Shown here one piece after another: positions 17,666 through 25,712 of a stretch of 64,000 bases of DNA. This DNA is from Nocardia araoensis NBRC 100135 (GTDB lineage Bacteria > Actinomycetota > Actinomycetes > Mycobacteriales > Mycobacteriaceae), in assembly GCF_000308435.1 (NCBI RefSeq), contig NZ_BAFR01000206.1, positions 50,807-114,806 on the forward strand. Reading direction: 5' to 3'. A model generated the notes under the pieces. That model had not been told where the DNA came from. It was given only the letters and a program-made list of their open reading frames with translations, and ran no database searches. The position numbers and the translations under genes are program-made. The first letter of the stretch is position 1. Every line of letters begins with the position of its first letter.

Positions 17666-18388
17666 TCACAACGTGGAAAAAGCGAGGTGCAGCGGACGAT
17701 CGGCCGCGATGGCGATGCCGTGCAGCCGAGCGCTCGCCGTCACCAGCGCGAAGATGATCTCGCTCAGATAGGCGGCGAACTGCTCGACCGTCAGGGCAGG
17801 CGGTTCCAGCCGGTTCACGCCCAGCCACCAATCGGTGGCCGAGGCCACCGCGCCGAAGATCGAATAGATCACCAGCTCCATGCTCTCGACCCGCACCGAC
17901 TCGTCGTCCACCACCCCGGCGAACAGCTCCGCGGCGCGCCGGGCGGACTGCCTGGCCGATCGCAGCGCGCCATCGGCCTCGTCGGACCGTTGCGTGAAAT
18001 GGCTGTGCAGCATGAACCGGAAGACGTTCGGCTGCCGCGACACCACGAGCACGTATTCCGACGCGGCGCGGCGCACCAGGTCACCGGCCGAGTCGCCGGT
18101 CAGGTCGAAGCTGGTCATGACCTGTTCCCAGAGCAGGTCGCGAACCCGGTCCACGATCGCGTTGTAGAGATCGGCCTTGTCCTCGAAGTGGCGATACAGC
18201 TTCGGCTTGGCCGCGCCCGCCTCCTTGGCGATATCGCCCATGCTGACGGCGGGACCGAACTTGTCGAGGGCGCGCAACGCCGCGTCGACGAACTCCTCGC
18301 GCACCTTCCTGCGATGCTCGCGCCAGCGCTCGGTGCGCGCGTCCACGCGTTTCGGCGGCTGGTCGTCTTCCGTCCGGCCGCGCAGCAT
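17666..18388 (-). CDS. TetR family regulator, AlkX-like
   Basis: 240 residues. The start region PPKRVDARTERWREHRRKVR followed by EEFVDAALRALDKFGP and the helix-turn-helix SMGDIAKEAGAAKPKLYRHF resembles the mycobacterial Rv3249c/AlkX group, known near alkane hydroxylase genes. No alkane genes are nearby here. I chose ATG 18388; the frame stays open to 18508 but with no better start. It is divergent from the GT2-GtrA gene with 134 bp between them, so the glycosyltransferases could be its target. Confidence 0.82.
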   Translation of the reverse strand: MLRGRTEDDQPPKRVDARTERWREHRRKVREEFVDAALRALDKFGPAVSMGDIAKEAGAAKPKLYRHFEDKADLYNAIVDRVRDLLWEQVMTSFDLTGDSAGDLVRRAASEYVLVVSRQPNVFRFMLHSHFTQRSDEADGALRSARQSARRAAELFAGVVDDESVRVESMELVIYSIFGAVASATDWWLGVNRLEPPALTVEQFAAYLSEIIFALVTASARLHGIAIAADRPLHLAFSTL

Positions 18389-18522
18389 CACGAATCCGGA
18401 TGCTACCTGCACCGTTCGATAGCCGGGCGGCTGCCGGGCTCGCACCCGCCGATCCCGGGCTACCAGGAACCTCACAGCTGAGCCCCAGCCCGGTGGCAGT
18501 GTGGCCATCGACTCTGGTTCGC

Positions 18523-19785
18523 ATGACCGAGACTTCGACCGTCGCGGCGACGGAACGGACCGAGACCACGGGCGCGCCCGTGCTGGACGTGGTGATCCCC
18601 GTCTACAACGAAGAGACCGATCTCGGCGTGTGCGTCCGCAGACTGCACGCCTACCTGCGCGACGGGTTCCCCTTCCCGGCGCGTATCACGGTCGCCGACA
18701 ACGCGAGCACCGACGCCACTCTCCAGGTCGCGCGACTGCTCGCCGAGGAACTGGACGACGTGCGCGTCGTACACCTGGACGCCAAGGGGCGCGGGCGGGC
18801 GCTGCGCGCGGTGTGGGAACGCTCGGACGCGCAGGTGGTCGCCTACATGGACGTCGACCTGTCCACCGACCTGAACGCCTTGCTCCCGCTGGTCGCCCCG
18901 CTGATCACCGGGCATTCCGACCTGGCCATCGGCACCCGGCTCGACGCCGCGTCCCGCGTGGTGCGCGGGCCCAAGCGCGAGATCATCTCCCGCTGCTACA
19001 ACCTGCTGCTGAAGGCCTCGCTGCGCGCCCACTTCTCCGACGCCCAGTGCGGTTTCAAGGCGATGCGCGCCGATGTGGCGCGCCGTCTGCTGCCGCTGGT
19101 GCACGACGGGGAATGGTTCTTCGACACCGAACTGCTGGTGCTCGCCGAGCGGGCGGGTCTGCGGATCCACGAGGTTCCGGTGGACTGGATCGACGATCCG
19201 GACAGCCGCGTCGACATCATCGACACCGCGCGCAAGGACCTGCTCGGGATCTGGCGGCTGGGGCGGGCGCTGGCGACCGGCGCGCTGCCACTGGAGGAAC
19301 TGCGCCGCTCGGTGGGCCGGGAACCGCTGGTGCCGGGCGTGCCGTTGGGCATGGTGGGACAGCTGGTGCGGTTCGCGATCGTCGGTGTGCTGAGCACGCT
19401 GGCCTATCTGCTGCTCTATGTGGCGCTGCAACCAATGACCGGCGCGCAGGTGGCGAACTTCGCCGCCCTGCTGATCACAGCCGTCGGCAACACGGCGGCC
19501 AACCGGGCCTTCACCTTCGGCGTGCGCGGCTCGAACGGGGCCGTGTCGCACCAGTTCCAGGGCCTGGCGATCTTCGGCATCGGGCTGGCGCTCACCAGCG
19601 GTTCGCTGTTCGCACTGCATCGGTGGGCGCCGGACGCCTCGGTGCAGCTGGAGCTGTTCGTCTTGGTGGTGGCCAACCTGGTGGCGACGCTGTTGCGCTT
19701 CGTCGGGCTGCGCTGGGTGTTCCGCGACAGCGCAGGCAATCGTGAGTCGAACGCATCGGCGCCCACTGTGGGGGGCGGCCGATGA
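18523..19785 (+). CDS. GT2 glycosyltransferase fused to a GtrA membrane domain
   Basis: 420 residues, two parts. Residues 20-260 are a GT-A fold like polyprenol-phosphate sugar synthases: VLDVVIPVYNEETDLG, TVADNASTDAT, YMDVDLSTDL (DxD-type metal motif) and DAQCGFKAMR. Residues 285-405 are a GtrA domain with four membrane segments (LVRFAIVGVLSTLAYLLLYV start). It probably makes a lipid-phosphate sugar and passes it across the membrane. The next gene, a GT39-type transferase, overlaps by ATGA, and such transferases use lipid-phosphate sugars, so the pair forms a donor-making and donor-using system for the cell envelope. Confidence 0.88.
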   Translation: MTETSTVAATERTETTGAPVLDVVIPVYNEETDLGVCVRRLHAYLRDGFPFPARITVADNASTDATLQVARLLAEELDDVRVVHLDAKGRGRALRAVWERSDAQVVAYMDVDLSTDLNALLPLVAPLITGHSDLAIGTRLDAASRVVRGPKREIISRCYNLLLKASLRAHFSDAQCGFKAMRADVARRLLPLVHDGEWFFDTELLVLAERAGLRIHEVPVDWIDDPDSRVDIIDTARKDLLGIWRLGRALATGALPLEELRRSVGREPLVPGVPLGMVGQLVRFAIVGVLSTLAYLLLYVALQPMTGAQVANFAALLITAVGNTAANRAFTFGVRGSNGAVSHQFQGLAIFGIGLALTSGSLFALHRWAPDASVQLELFVLVVANLVATLLRFVGLRWVFRDSAGNRESNASAPTVGGGR

Positions 19786-21926
19786 CCGCGACTCTGACCG
19801 CGCAACCGGTCGCAGCCGAACCTTCGCCACGGGCCGAGCGGAACTGGGAGTATCCGGCGCTGGCTGTGCTCCTGCTCGGCACGGCGGTGGCCTATCTGTG
19901 CAACTTGAGCTCGAACGGATGGGCCAATTCGTTCTACTCGGCCGCGGTGCAAGCGGGCTCGGTCTCGTGGAAGGCGTTCTTCTTCGGATCGTCCGACGCG
20001 GCGAACTCGATCACCGTGGACAAGCCGCCCGCCTCGCTGTGGTTGATGGAGCTGTCGGTGCGGGCCTTCGGACTCAACAGCTGGAGCATCCTGGTGCCGG
20101 AGGTGCTGCTCGGTGTGGCGAGCGTGGCATTGCTGTGGGCGACAGTGCGCAGGCCGTTCGGGCCCGCGGCCGGATTGCTCGCCGGGTTGGCGCTGGCGGT
20201 GACGCCCGTCGCCGCCTTGATGTTCCGGTTCAACAATCCCGAAGCGCTGTTGGTGTTCTTGATGATCGCCGCAGCCTGGGCGATGACCCGGGCGGTCGAG
20301 GACGGCCGCTGGCGCTGGCTGGTGCTCACCGGAGCGCTGATGGGTTTCGGCTTCCTCACCAAGCAGTTGCAGGTGCTGCTGGTGGTTCCGCCGCTCGCGC
20401 TGACCTATCTGCTCGCGGGCCCGCCGAAACTAGGCAAGCGCATCCTGCAACTCCTCGCGGCCGGAGCCGCGATGGTGGTGGCCGCGGGCTGGTGGCTGCT
20501 GGCGGTGGAGCTGTGGCCCGCCTCGTCCCGTCCGTGGATCGGCGGTTCGCACGAGAACTCGATCCTGGAGCTCACCCTCGGCTACAACGGGCTCGGCCGG
20601 CTCAACGGCCACGAGCGCGGCAGCGTCGGACCGGGCGGTGATCTTCCGCCGGGCGGCAACGGCATGTGGGGCGAAACCGGCATCACCCGGATGTTCGAGC
20701 CGGCGCAGGGCGGTCAGATCGCCTGGTTGATCCCCGCCGCGCTGGTCGCGCTCGTCGTCGGGATCCTCCTGCGCGGGAAGGCTGCTCGCACTGATCGGCA
20801 GCGCGCTGCGCTCGTTCTCTGGGGCGGATGGCTGCTGGTGACCGGGCTGGTGTTCAGCTTCATGGCCGGGATCTTCCATCAGTACTACACCGTGGCCCTG
20901 GCTCCGGCCATCGCCGCGCTGGTCGGCGCGGGCGCGGCGCTGGCGTGGCGGGGACGGCATCGGCTGTGGGTGCGACTGGCGTCGGCGCTCGCGGTCGGCC
21001 TCACCACGGCGACCGCCTGGATGTTGTTGTCCCGCAGCCCGGAATGGCAGCCGTGGCTGCGCTGGACGGTGCTGGTCGTCGGAGTGCTCGCGACGCTCGC
21101 CGTGCTCTTCCCCGCCCCACGCAAGCCGGCCGTGGCGTCGGCGCTGGCCGTTGCGTTCACTTTCCTGGCCGGACCGGTCGCCTACGCCGTCGACACCATC
21201 GCGACGTCGCACGCCGGTTCCATCCCCTCCGCCGGACCGAATGTCGCGATGCGCGGCAGGCCACCGTGGGGCGAGGGCATGCCCGGAATGGGCCGGCGCA
21301 TGCAGGACGGAACGGGGACCACCGGCCGCGACGGCGCCGGGCAAGCGCCGGGCGGTACGCCGCCGGATGGCGGCGCGCCGGGGATGGGTCCGCAGGGCAC
21401 GGCCCCGGACGGCCGAATGCCGCAGCCGGGCAGTCATTTTCCGGGAATGGGTCCGCAGGGCAACGCACCCGGCGGGCAGGCACCGAACGGCGCGATGGTT
21501 CCCCAAGGGCAGGGTATGCCCGGCGACGGCGGTCCGGGCCCCAATGGCGGCGGTGGCATAGGCGGCCTGCTCGGAGCGAGCGAACCGAGCGCGCAGATCG
21601 TGTCCTTGCTCGAGCAGAACGGCGGCGACTACACCTGGGTCGCCGCGGCGATCGGCTCGAACAGCGCCGCGGGGTTGCAGCTGGCCACCGAACTTCCGGT
21701 GATGCCGATCGGCGGCTTCAACGGCAGTGATCCGTCGCCCACGCTCGAGCAGTTCAAGCAGTATGTCGCCGAAGGGAAGATCCACTACTTCGTCGGCGGC
21801 GGCCGTGGCGGACCCGGTTCATCCAGTTCCTCGCCCAGTGCGCAGATTTCGCAGTGGGTCGAGGAGAACTTCACCGCCATCCAGGTGGACGGGGTCACCT
21901 TGTACGACCTGACCGCCACCCGCTGA
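19782..21926 (+). CDS. GT39/ArnT-type membrane glycosyltransferase with Gly/Pro/Met-rich loop
   Basis: 714 residues. The N-terminal half has many membrane segments and the family hallmark VDKPPASLWLMELSVRAFG (Asp-Lys-Pro-Pro) plus FRFNNPEALLVFLM. Residues 485-595 are a low-complexity extracellular stretch of Gly, Pro, Met and Gln, with repeats such as GMGPQGTAPDG and GMGPQGNAPGG. After it a folded region (ASEPSAQIVSLLEQNGGDY) ends the protein. It should transfer a sugar from a lipid-phosphate donor to an envelope acceptor. The ATG overlaps the GT2-GtrA stop by 4 nt, so the two are co-translated. Confidence 0.87.
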   Translation: MTATLTAQPVAAEPSPRAERNWEYPALAVLLLGTAVAYLCNLSSNGWANSFYSAAVQAGSVSWKAFFFGSSDAANSITVDKPPASLWLMELSVRAFGLNSWSILVPEVLLGVASVALLWATVRRPFGPAAGLLAGLALAVTPVAALMFRFNNPEALLVFLMIAAAWAMTRAVEDGRWRWLVLTGALMGFGFLTKQLQVLLVVPPLALTYLLAGPPKLGKRILQLLAAGAAMVVAAGWWLLAVELWPASSRPWIGGSHENSILELTLGYNGLGRLNGHERGSVGPGGDLPPGGNGMWGETGITRMFEPAQGGQIAWLIPAALVALVVGILLRGKAARTDRQRAALVLWGGWLLVTGLVFSFMAGIFHQYYTVALAPAIAALVGAGAALAWRGRHRLWVRLASALAVGLTTATAWMLLSRSPEWQPWLRWTVLVVGVLATLAVLFPAPRKPAVASALAVAFTFLAGPVAYAVDTIATSHAGSIPSAGPNVAMRGRPPWGEGMPGMGRRMQDGTGTTGRDGAGQAPGGTPPDGGAPGMGPQGTAPDGRMPQPGSHFPGMGPQGNAPGGQAPNGAMVPQGQGMPGDGGPGPNGGGGIGGLLGASEPSAQIVSLLEQNGGDYTWVAAAIGSNSAAGLQLATELPVMPIGGFNGSDPSPTLEQFKQYVAEGKIHYFVGGGRGGPGSSSSSPSAQISQWVEENFTAIQVDGVTLYDLTATR

Positions 21927-21983
21927 AACCACGCGGTGCGGTCCCGCCGCCCTGCATTCCCTCGGGACCACACCGCCTTCGCA

Positions 21984-22017
21984 GTGTTCAGCGCATTCCC
22001 CTGCGTCCGCTGAACAC
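21984..22017 (+). terminator. First of two tandem terminator hairpins
   Basis: A perfect 10-bp stem, GTGTTCAGCG (21984-21993) with CGCTGAACAC (22008-22017), loop 14 nt, about 57 nt after the glycosyltransferase stop. Confidence 0.65.
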
Positions 22018-22020
22018 CGC

Positions 22021-22057
22021 ATCCGCACCGGCGTCAGCCCTCGGCGCCGGTGCGGAT
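22021..22057 (+). terminator. Second tandem terminator hairpin
   Basis: A perfect 13-bp stem, ATCCGCACCGGCG (22021-22033) with CGCCGGTGCGGAT (22045-22057), loop 11 nt. It follows the first hairpin by 3 nt. Together they should isolate the glycosyltransferase operon from the next gene. Confidence 0.7.
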
Positions 22058-22210
22058 CGCGACCGGCACGGCCGATTCGGCTTCCCGCTCTTGGCATCCC
22101 ACTATTGGCATCCCGCAAAACTCCGGCGATGATGATCGGACGTCCGACGGCTCCGGCCGGGAGTCCGGACCATCAGGTCTCGTGTCCACCGCGAAGATGC
22201 AGGGAAACAG

Positions 22211-22576
22211 TTGAACGCTTTCACGAAGCTGGCCGTGACGGTGGTCAGCGCACTGGTCGCGACCGCGCTCACCGTCGGATTCGCCGCCACCGCGTCGGCC
22301 GCGCCCGCCGATCACGCCGAACCGATCGCCGCGGCGACCAGCGAGGCCCCGCAGGTGAGCTACATCAAGGCGTGCCTGCCGCCCGGCGACACGATCGAAC
22401 TGCGTACGGGAATCGGCGCGGCGATCGGCGCCGCCATCGGCGCGCTGGTCGGCCTGCCCGTCTTCTTCGTCGGCGCGATCCCCGGCGCGATCATCGTCGG
22501 CCTCATCGGCGCCGCCATCGGAGCCTCCTCCTACGCCATCGATTCCGGCCGCCTCGAGCAGCAAGGACTGTGCTGA
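22211..22576 (+). CDS. Small exported protein with glycine-zipper segment
   Basis: 121 residues from TTG 22211, with AGGGAAA upstream. A signal peptide is clear: MNAFTKLAVTVVSALVATAL and then a cleavage site after TASA-A at about 30. The mature part has Cys54 and a C-terminal Cys that could pair, separated by a glycine-zipper-like hydrophobic region (GIGAAIGAAIGALVGLPVFF, then GAIPGAIIVGLIGAAIGAS). Such segments insert into membranes or form oligomers. I do not recognise a named family; similar small secreted proteins are common in Nocardia and its relatives. Confidence 0.65.
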   Translation: MNAFTKLAVTVVSALVATALTVGFAATASAAPADHAEPIAAATSEAPQVSYIKACLPPGDTIELRTGIGAAIGAAIGALVGLPVFFVGAIPGAIIVGLIGAAIGASSYAIDSGRLEQQGLC

Positions 22577-22994
22577 TCAGTTCCGGCGTGCGAGCGCGCA
22601 TCAGCCGCGTATAGCGCGATCGACGGGTCTCGCGTTGCGCGGGAACGCCACTTCGCCCGCGAGGCACGAGGCACGAGGTGGCAGGGTGAGCGCCCGGTCG
22701 GCAAGCATGGCGGAAGTAGCTGAGCCGTAAGTTGATACGTGGTTCGTGCCGGGCGTGGGTTGTCTATAGCGCCCACGCGGAGTTACGTGGTCACGCGGAT
22801 CGGGACATCTGGCAGCGCTACACGGCACCGAAGCCAAAAGTGATACAAGTTACAGTTCCAAACGGTACTACTACTTTTGTAGTAACCGTATCTTTAGACG
22901 AGCTCACGGTTTCAGCGTTGCCCTCGGGACCGCGCCGATCACGTTCTCCGGCAAGGGTTCCGCCGATTCGATCGCACCTGATGAAGGAAAGTTC
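22577..22994. other. 418-bp intergenic region with hairpin and AT-richer promoter-like part
   Basis: No credible gene. A 9-bp stem with one G-U pair, GCCACTTCG (22647-22655) and CGAGGTGGC (22674-22682), may terminate the secreted-protein gene. The stretch 22840-22910 is clearly AT-richer than its surroundings and contains the dyad TACTAC-TTTT-GTAGTA (22869-22884), about 110 bp before the GT87 start; this is a likely promoter/operator region. Confidence 0.45.
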
Positions 22995-24335
22995 ATGGCA
23001 ACTGTCGCACCGGCGACAACTGTCGTTGTCACGCAGGCGACGGAACTATCGACCGCGCGTAGCCGGCCGCCGCGGGCCGGGCTCGCACTGGGCGCGGCCA
23101 TCGTGTTCACAGCGGCCTCCCTGACGGCCTGGTTGCTGTTCTTGCGGCCGAACTGGGAAATGTATTGGCACCAAATAGACTTGCAGGTCTATATGTGGGG
23201 CGGCAACGCCGCCGCGCTGCACCCGGCCCAGCTGTATACCGCGCGTGGCCCGATGTTCCTGCCGTTCCTCTATCCCGTCTTCGCCGCGTGGGTCTGCGCC
23301 GAACTGGCGCGATTCCCGATCAACTACATCGGCACCGGCATGGTGGTCACGACGCTGCTCTCCTTGTATGTCAGCGTCTGGTGCACCGCTGTGCTGATGC
23401 GGTACCGCCGTGGACTCGGCATGGTGGCGATGACGCTGGCCGTCGGCAGCGCCGCGCTCTGGCTCGAACCCGTGCAGCAGACCTTCCGCTTCGGGCAGAT
23501 CAGCATGATCCTGATGGCGATGGTCCTGGGCGACCTCGCCCTGCCGAAGCACCACTGGAGTCGCGGCATCCTCATCGGCATCGCCACCGGCATCAAGCTG
23601 ACGCCCGCGGTGTTCGTCGTCCATCTGGTGATCACCCGCCAATTCAAGGCCGCCGCCGTCGCCGTGGGCGCGTTCGCGGCCACGGTCGCGGCCGGTCTCT
23701 GGTACCGGCCGACCGAGGCGATCCAGTTCTGGACCACGACAGTGGCGTCGCAGAACCGGATCGGCTTCGCGTATGTGCAGAACCAGTCCCTCAACGGTGT
23801 GCTCGGCCGCCTGCAATGGACCACGTGGGACAGTCACGTGCTGTGGCTCTTCGGCGCCGGTGGGCTCGGTCTGGCCGGGTTGGCCGCGGCGCGGATCGCC
23901 CACCAGCGGGGGGACGAGATGCTCGGCATCCTGCTCGCGGCCGGTGTGACGCTGCTGTGCTCACCGATCTCCTGGACCCACTATTGGGTGTGGATGGTGC
24001 CCGCGCTCGTCTGGGCGGTGCACGCGCTGTCCCGCCGATCCTGGCGAGCCGGGATCGCCGTGCCGGCGGCGATCACGCTGTTCGCCTTCGCTTGGCCGAT
24101 GCAGGTGGACTCGATCGGATCATGGGACCGGACGCTACCGCTGCTTCCGCAAGGCCTGATCTGGTTCGTCCCGCAGACCAACGGCCGGGAATTCCATTGG
24201 ACCGTGATGCAATTCCTGGTCGGCAACTCCTACGCCCTGCTCACCCTCGCGGCCATGGTCGCCGCGATAGCCCTGCTCCTGTGGAGACCGAACCAGGACT
24301 CCTGCTCAGCGAGGCGCGTGCAAGGCGGCGTGTAG
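22995..24335 (+). CDS. GT87 membrane mannosyltransferase (PimE-like)
   Basis: 446 residues with about ten membrane segments. The GT87/DUF2029 landmarks are present: an Asp in the first outer loop (HQIDLQVYMWGG), FRFGQISMILMAMVLGDLAL, GIKLTPAVFVVHL and QNQSLNGVLGRL. In mycobacteria these enzymes use polyprenol-phosphate mannose to build phosphatidylinositol mannosides and lipoarabinomannan branches on the outer membrane face. Which acceptor is used here cannot be told. The ATG has GAAGGAAAG upstream. The last 30 nt overlap the 3' end of the convergent TetR gene. Confidence 0.88.
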   Translation: MATVAPATTVVVTQATELSTARSRPPRAGLALGAAIVFTAASLTAWLLFLRPNWEMYWHQIDLQVYMWGGNAAALHPAQLYTARGPMFLPFLYPVFAAWVCAELARFPINYIGTGMVVTTLLSLYVSVWCTAVLMRYRRGLGMVAMTLAVGSAALWLEPVQQTFRFGQISMILMAMVLGDLALPKHHWSRGILIGIATGIKLTPAVFVVHLVITRQFKAAAVAVGAFAATVAAGLWYRPTEAIQFWTTTVASQNRIGFAYVQNQSLNGVLGRLQWTTWDSHVLWLFGAGGLGLAGLAAARIAHQRGDEMLGILLAAGVTLLCSPISWTHYWVWMVPALVWAVHALSRRSWRAGIAVPAAITLFAFAWPMQVDSIGSWDRTLPLLPQGLIWFVPQTNGREFHWTVMQFLVGNSYALLTLAAMVAAIALLLWRPNQDSCSARRVQGGV

Positions 24336-24920
24336 CGTGGCCGCCCACTGCTCGACTATCCGCTTGCGGCGGGCCGAATCGTCGGTGAGGACGTCGGCCA
24401 AGCCCAGGCCGCGGGCCATGTCGAGGGTCGCTTGGACCAGGTGGTGGGTGACGGGATCGGAGTCGTCCACGCCGAGGGCCTCGATCGCGCGACGATGCGA
24501 GGCACGCCCGAAGCGGGCTTCCAGCGGCACGATCCGTTCACGCAGGACCGGGTCGGCGGCCGCGTGCGTCCACACCTGCAACGCGGCTTTGAACAGCGGA
24601 CTGGTGTACGACTCGACCAGCCCAGCCACCACCGCCTCCGTGCGGGCGACGCCGTCGCCGAGCTCGGTCAGCGTCGACGCCTCCTGGACCGCCTGCCCGC
24701 TGCGCGTGTCGAACATGTACTCCAGTGCGGCGGTGATCAGATCCTCCCTGGTGGGAAAGTGATGCTGCGCCGCGCCACGCGACACCCCGGCCCGTTCGGC
24801 GACGACCGCGACCGTCGCGGCCGCCCAGCCCATCTCGGCCAGACAGTCGATGGTCGCCTCGAGCAGGCGCTGCCGGGTGGCTCGGCTGCGGTCCTGCTTG
24901 GGTTCGTGGGGTGTCGCCAT
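24306..24920 (-). CDS. TetR family regulator of the carboxylase operon
   Basis: 204 residues. The helix-turn-helix is at about 12-58: RATRQRLLEATIDCLAEMG and VAVVAERAGVSRGAAQHHFP. The C-terminal ligand domain is 130 residues. It starts only 5 nt after the enoyl-CoA hydratase stop, as the last gene of the seven-gene operon 24306-33388, so it probably controls that operon with feedback (AtuR and LiuR-type logic; AtuR is a TetR protein in Pseudomonas). The candidate operator is at 33489-33506. Its 3' end overlaps the convergent GT87 gene. Confidence 0.88.
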   Translation of the reverse strand: MATPHEPKQDRSRATRQRLLEATIDCLAEMGWAAATVAVVAERAGVSRGAAQHHFPTREDLITAALEYMFDTRSGQAVQEASTLTELGDGVARTEAVVAGLVESYTSPLFKAALQVWTHAAADPVLRERIVPLEARFGRASHRRAIEALGVDDSDPVTHHLVQATLDMARGLGLADVLTDDSARRKRIVEQWAATLHAALHAPR

Positions 24921-24925
24921 GGTCG

Positions 24926-25702
24926 TTATTCTGCCCAGCTCGGCGGACGGCGCTGCAAAAAGGCCAACATGCCCTCGTGCACTTCGGGGGTGCCGAAGAA
25001 GCTCGCCGAACGCCGCGCGAGCTCCTCGGCGGAGGCGTCGAACTCGGCGAGGATGCCCGCGTTGACCAACCGCTTGGCCTCGGCCAGCCCCTGCGGTGAG
25101 CCCTTGCGCACCTCCCCGCACAGCCGCGCCACCTCGGCCGCCGGGTCCTCGGCGGTCACCGTGACCAGTCCGATCTCCGCGGCGACGGCGGCGTCGAACT
25201 TCTCGCCGGTGAGGTAGTAGCGGCTGGCCGCGCGCGGATCGAGCCTGGGCAGCAGGGTCAGCGAGATCATGAACGGCGCCAGCCCGATCCGCACCTCGGT
25301 GAGCGCGAAACTGCTGCCCGGCCCGGCCACGACGATGTCGCAACCGGCCACGATGCCCATGCCGCCTGCCCGCACGTTGCCGTCGATCCGCGCGATCACC
25401 GGCTTCGGGATCTCCACCAGCCTGCGCAGCACGCCGATCATGACCCGGGTGCGCTCGTCGGCGGCCACGGCCGGATCGGCGTCGCTCGCCTCGCTCAGAT
25501 CGGCGCCCGCGCAGAAGGTGTTGCCGGTGTGCGCGAGCACGATGACGCGCACCTTCTCGTCGGCGGCCGCGTCGTCGAGTCCGCGCAGCAGCTCGGCGAC
25601 CAGCCTGGACGACAGCGCGTTGCGGTTGTGCGGCGAGTCGAAGGTGAGCGTCGCGACGCCGTCGCTCACCTCGTAGCGGACGAACGGAGCCGTCTCGGTC
25701 AT
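24926..25702 (-). CDS. Enoyl-CoA hydratase/isomerase family protein
   Basis: 258 residues, typical crotonase length. The oxyanion-hole pair is present: NTFCAGADLSEA (AGAD) and RIDGNVRAGGMGIVAGCDIV (RAGG-M-G). The Glu of SFALTEVRIGLAP matches the catalytic Glu144-type position. It hydrates an enoyl-CoA, in this context probably the product of the acyl-CoA carboxylase (AtuE or LiuC role). It follows the acyl-CoA dehydrogenase by 10 nt and precedes the TetR gene by 5 nt. Confidence 0.87.
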   Translation of the reverse strand: MTETAPFVRYEVSDGVATLTFDSPHNRNALSSRLVAELLRGLDDAAADEKVRVIVLAHTGNTFCAGADLSEASDADPAVAADERTRVMIGVLRRLVEIPKPVIARIDGNVRAGGMGIVAGCDIVVAGPGSSFALTEVRIGLAPFMISLTLLPRLDPRAASRYYLTGEKFDAAVAAEIGLVTVTAEDPAAEVARLCGEVRKGSPQGLAEAKRLVNAGILAEFDASAEELARRSASFFGTPEVHEGMLAFLQRRPPSWAE

Positions 25703-25712
25703 GCGCGTCCTC

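Noticed and set aside
21230..21570. Possible CRISPR or tandem DNA repeat in the glycosyltransferase
   Set aside because: The repeats are imperfect at DNA level and arise from Gly/Pro/Met-rich codons in one open frame.
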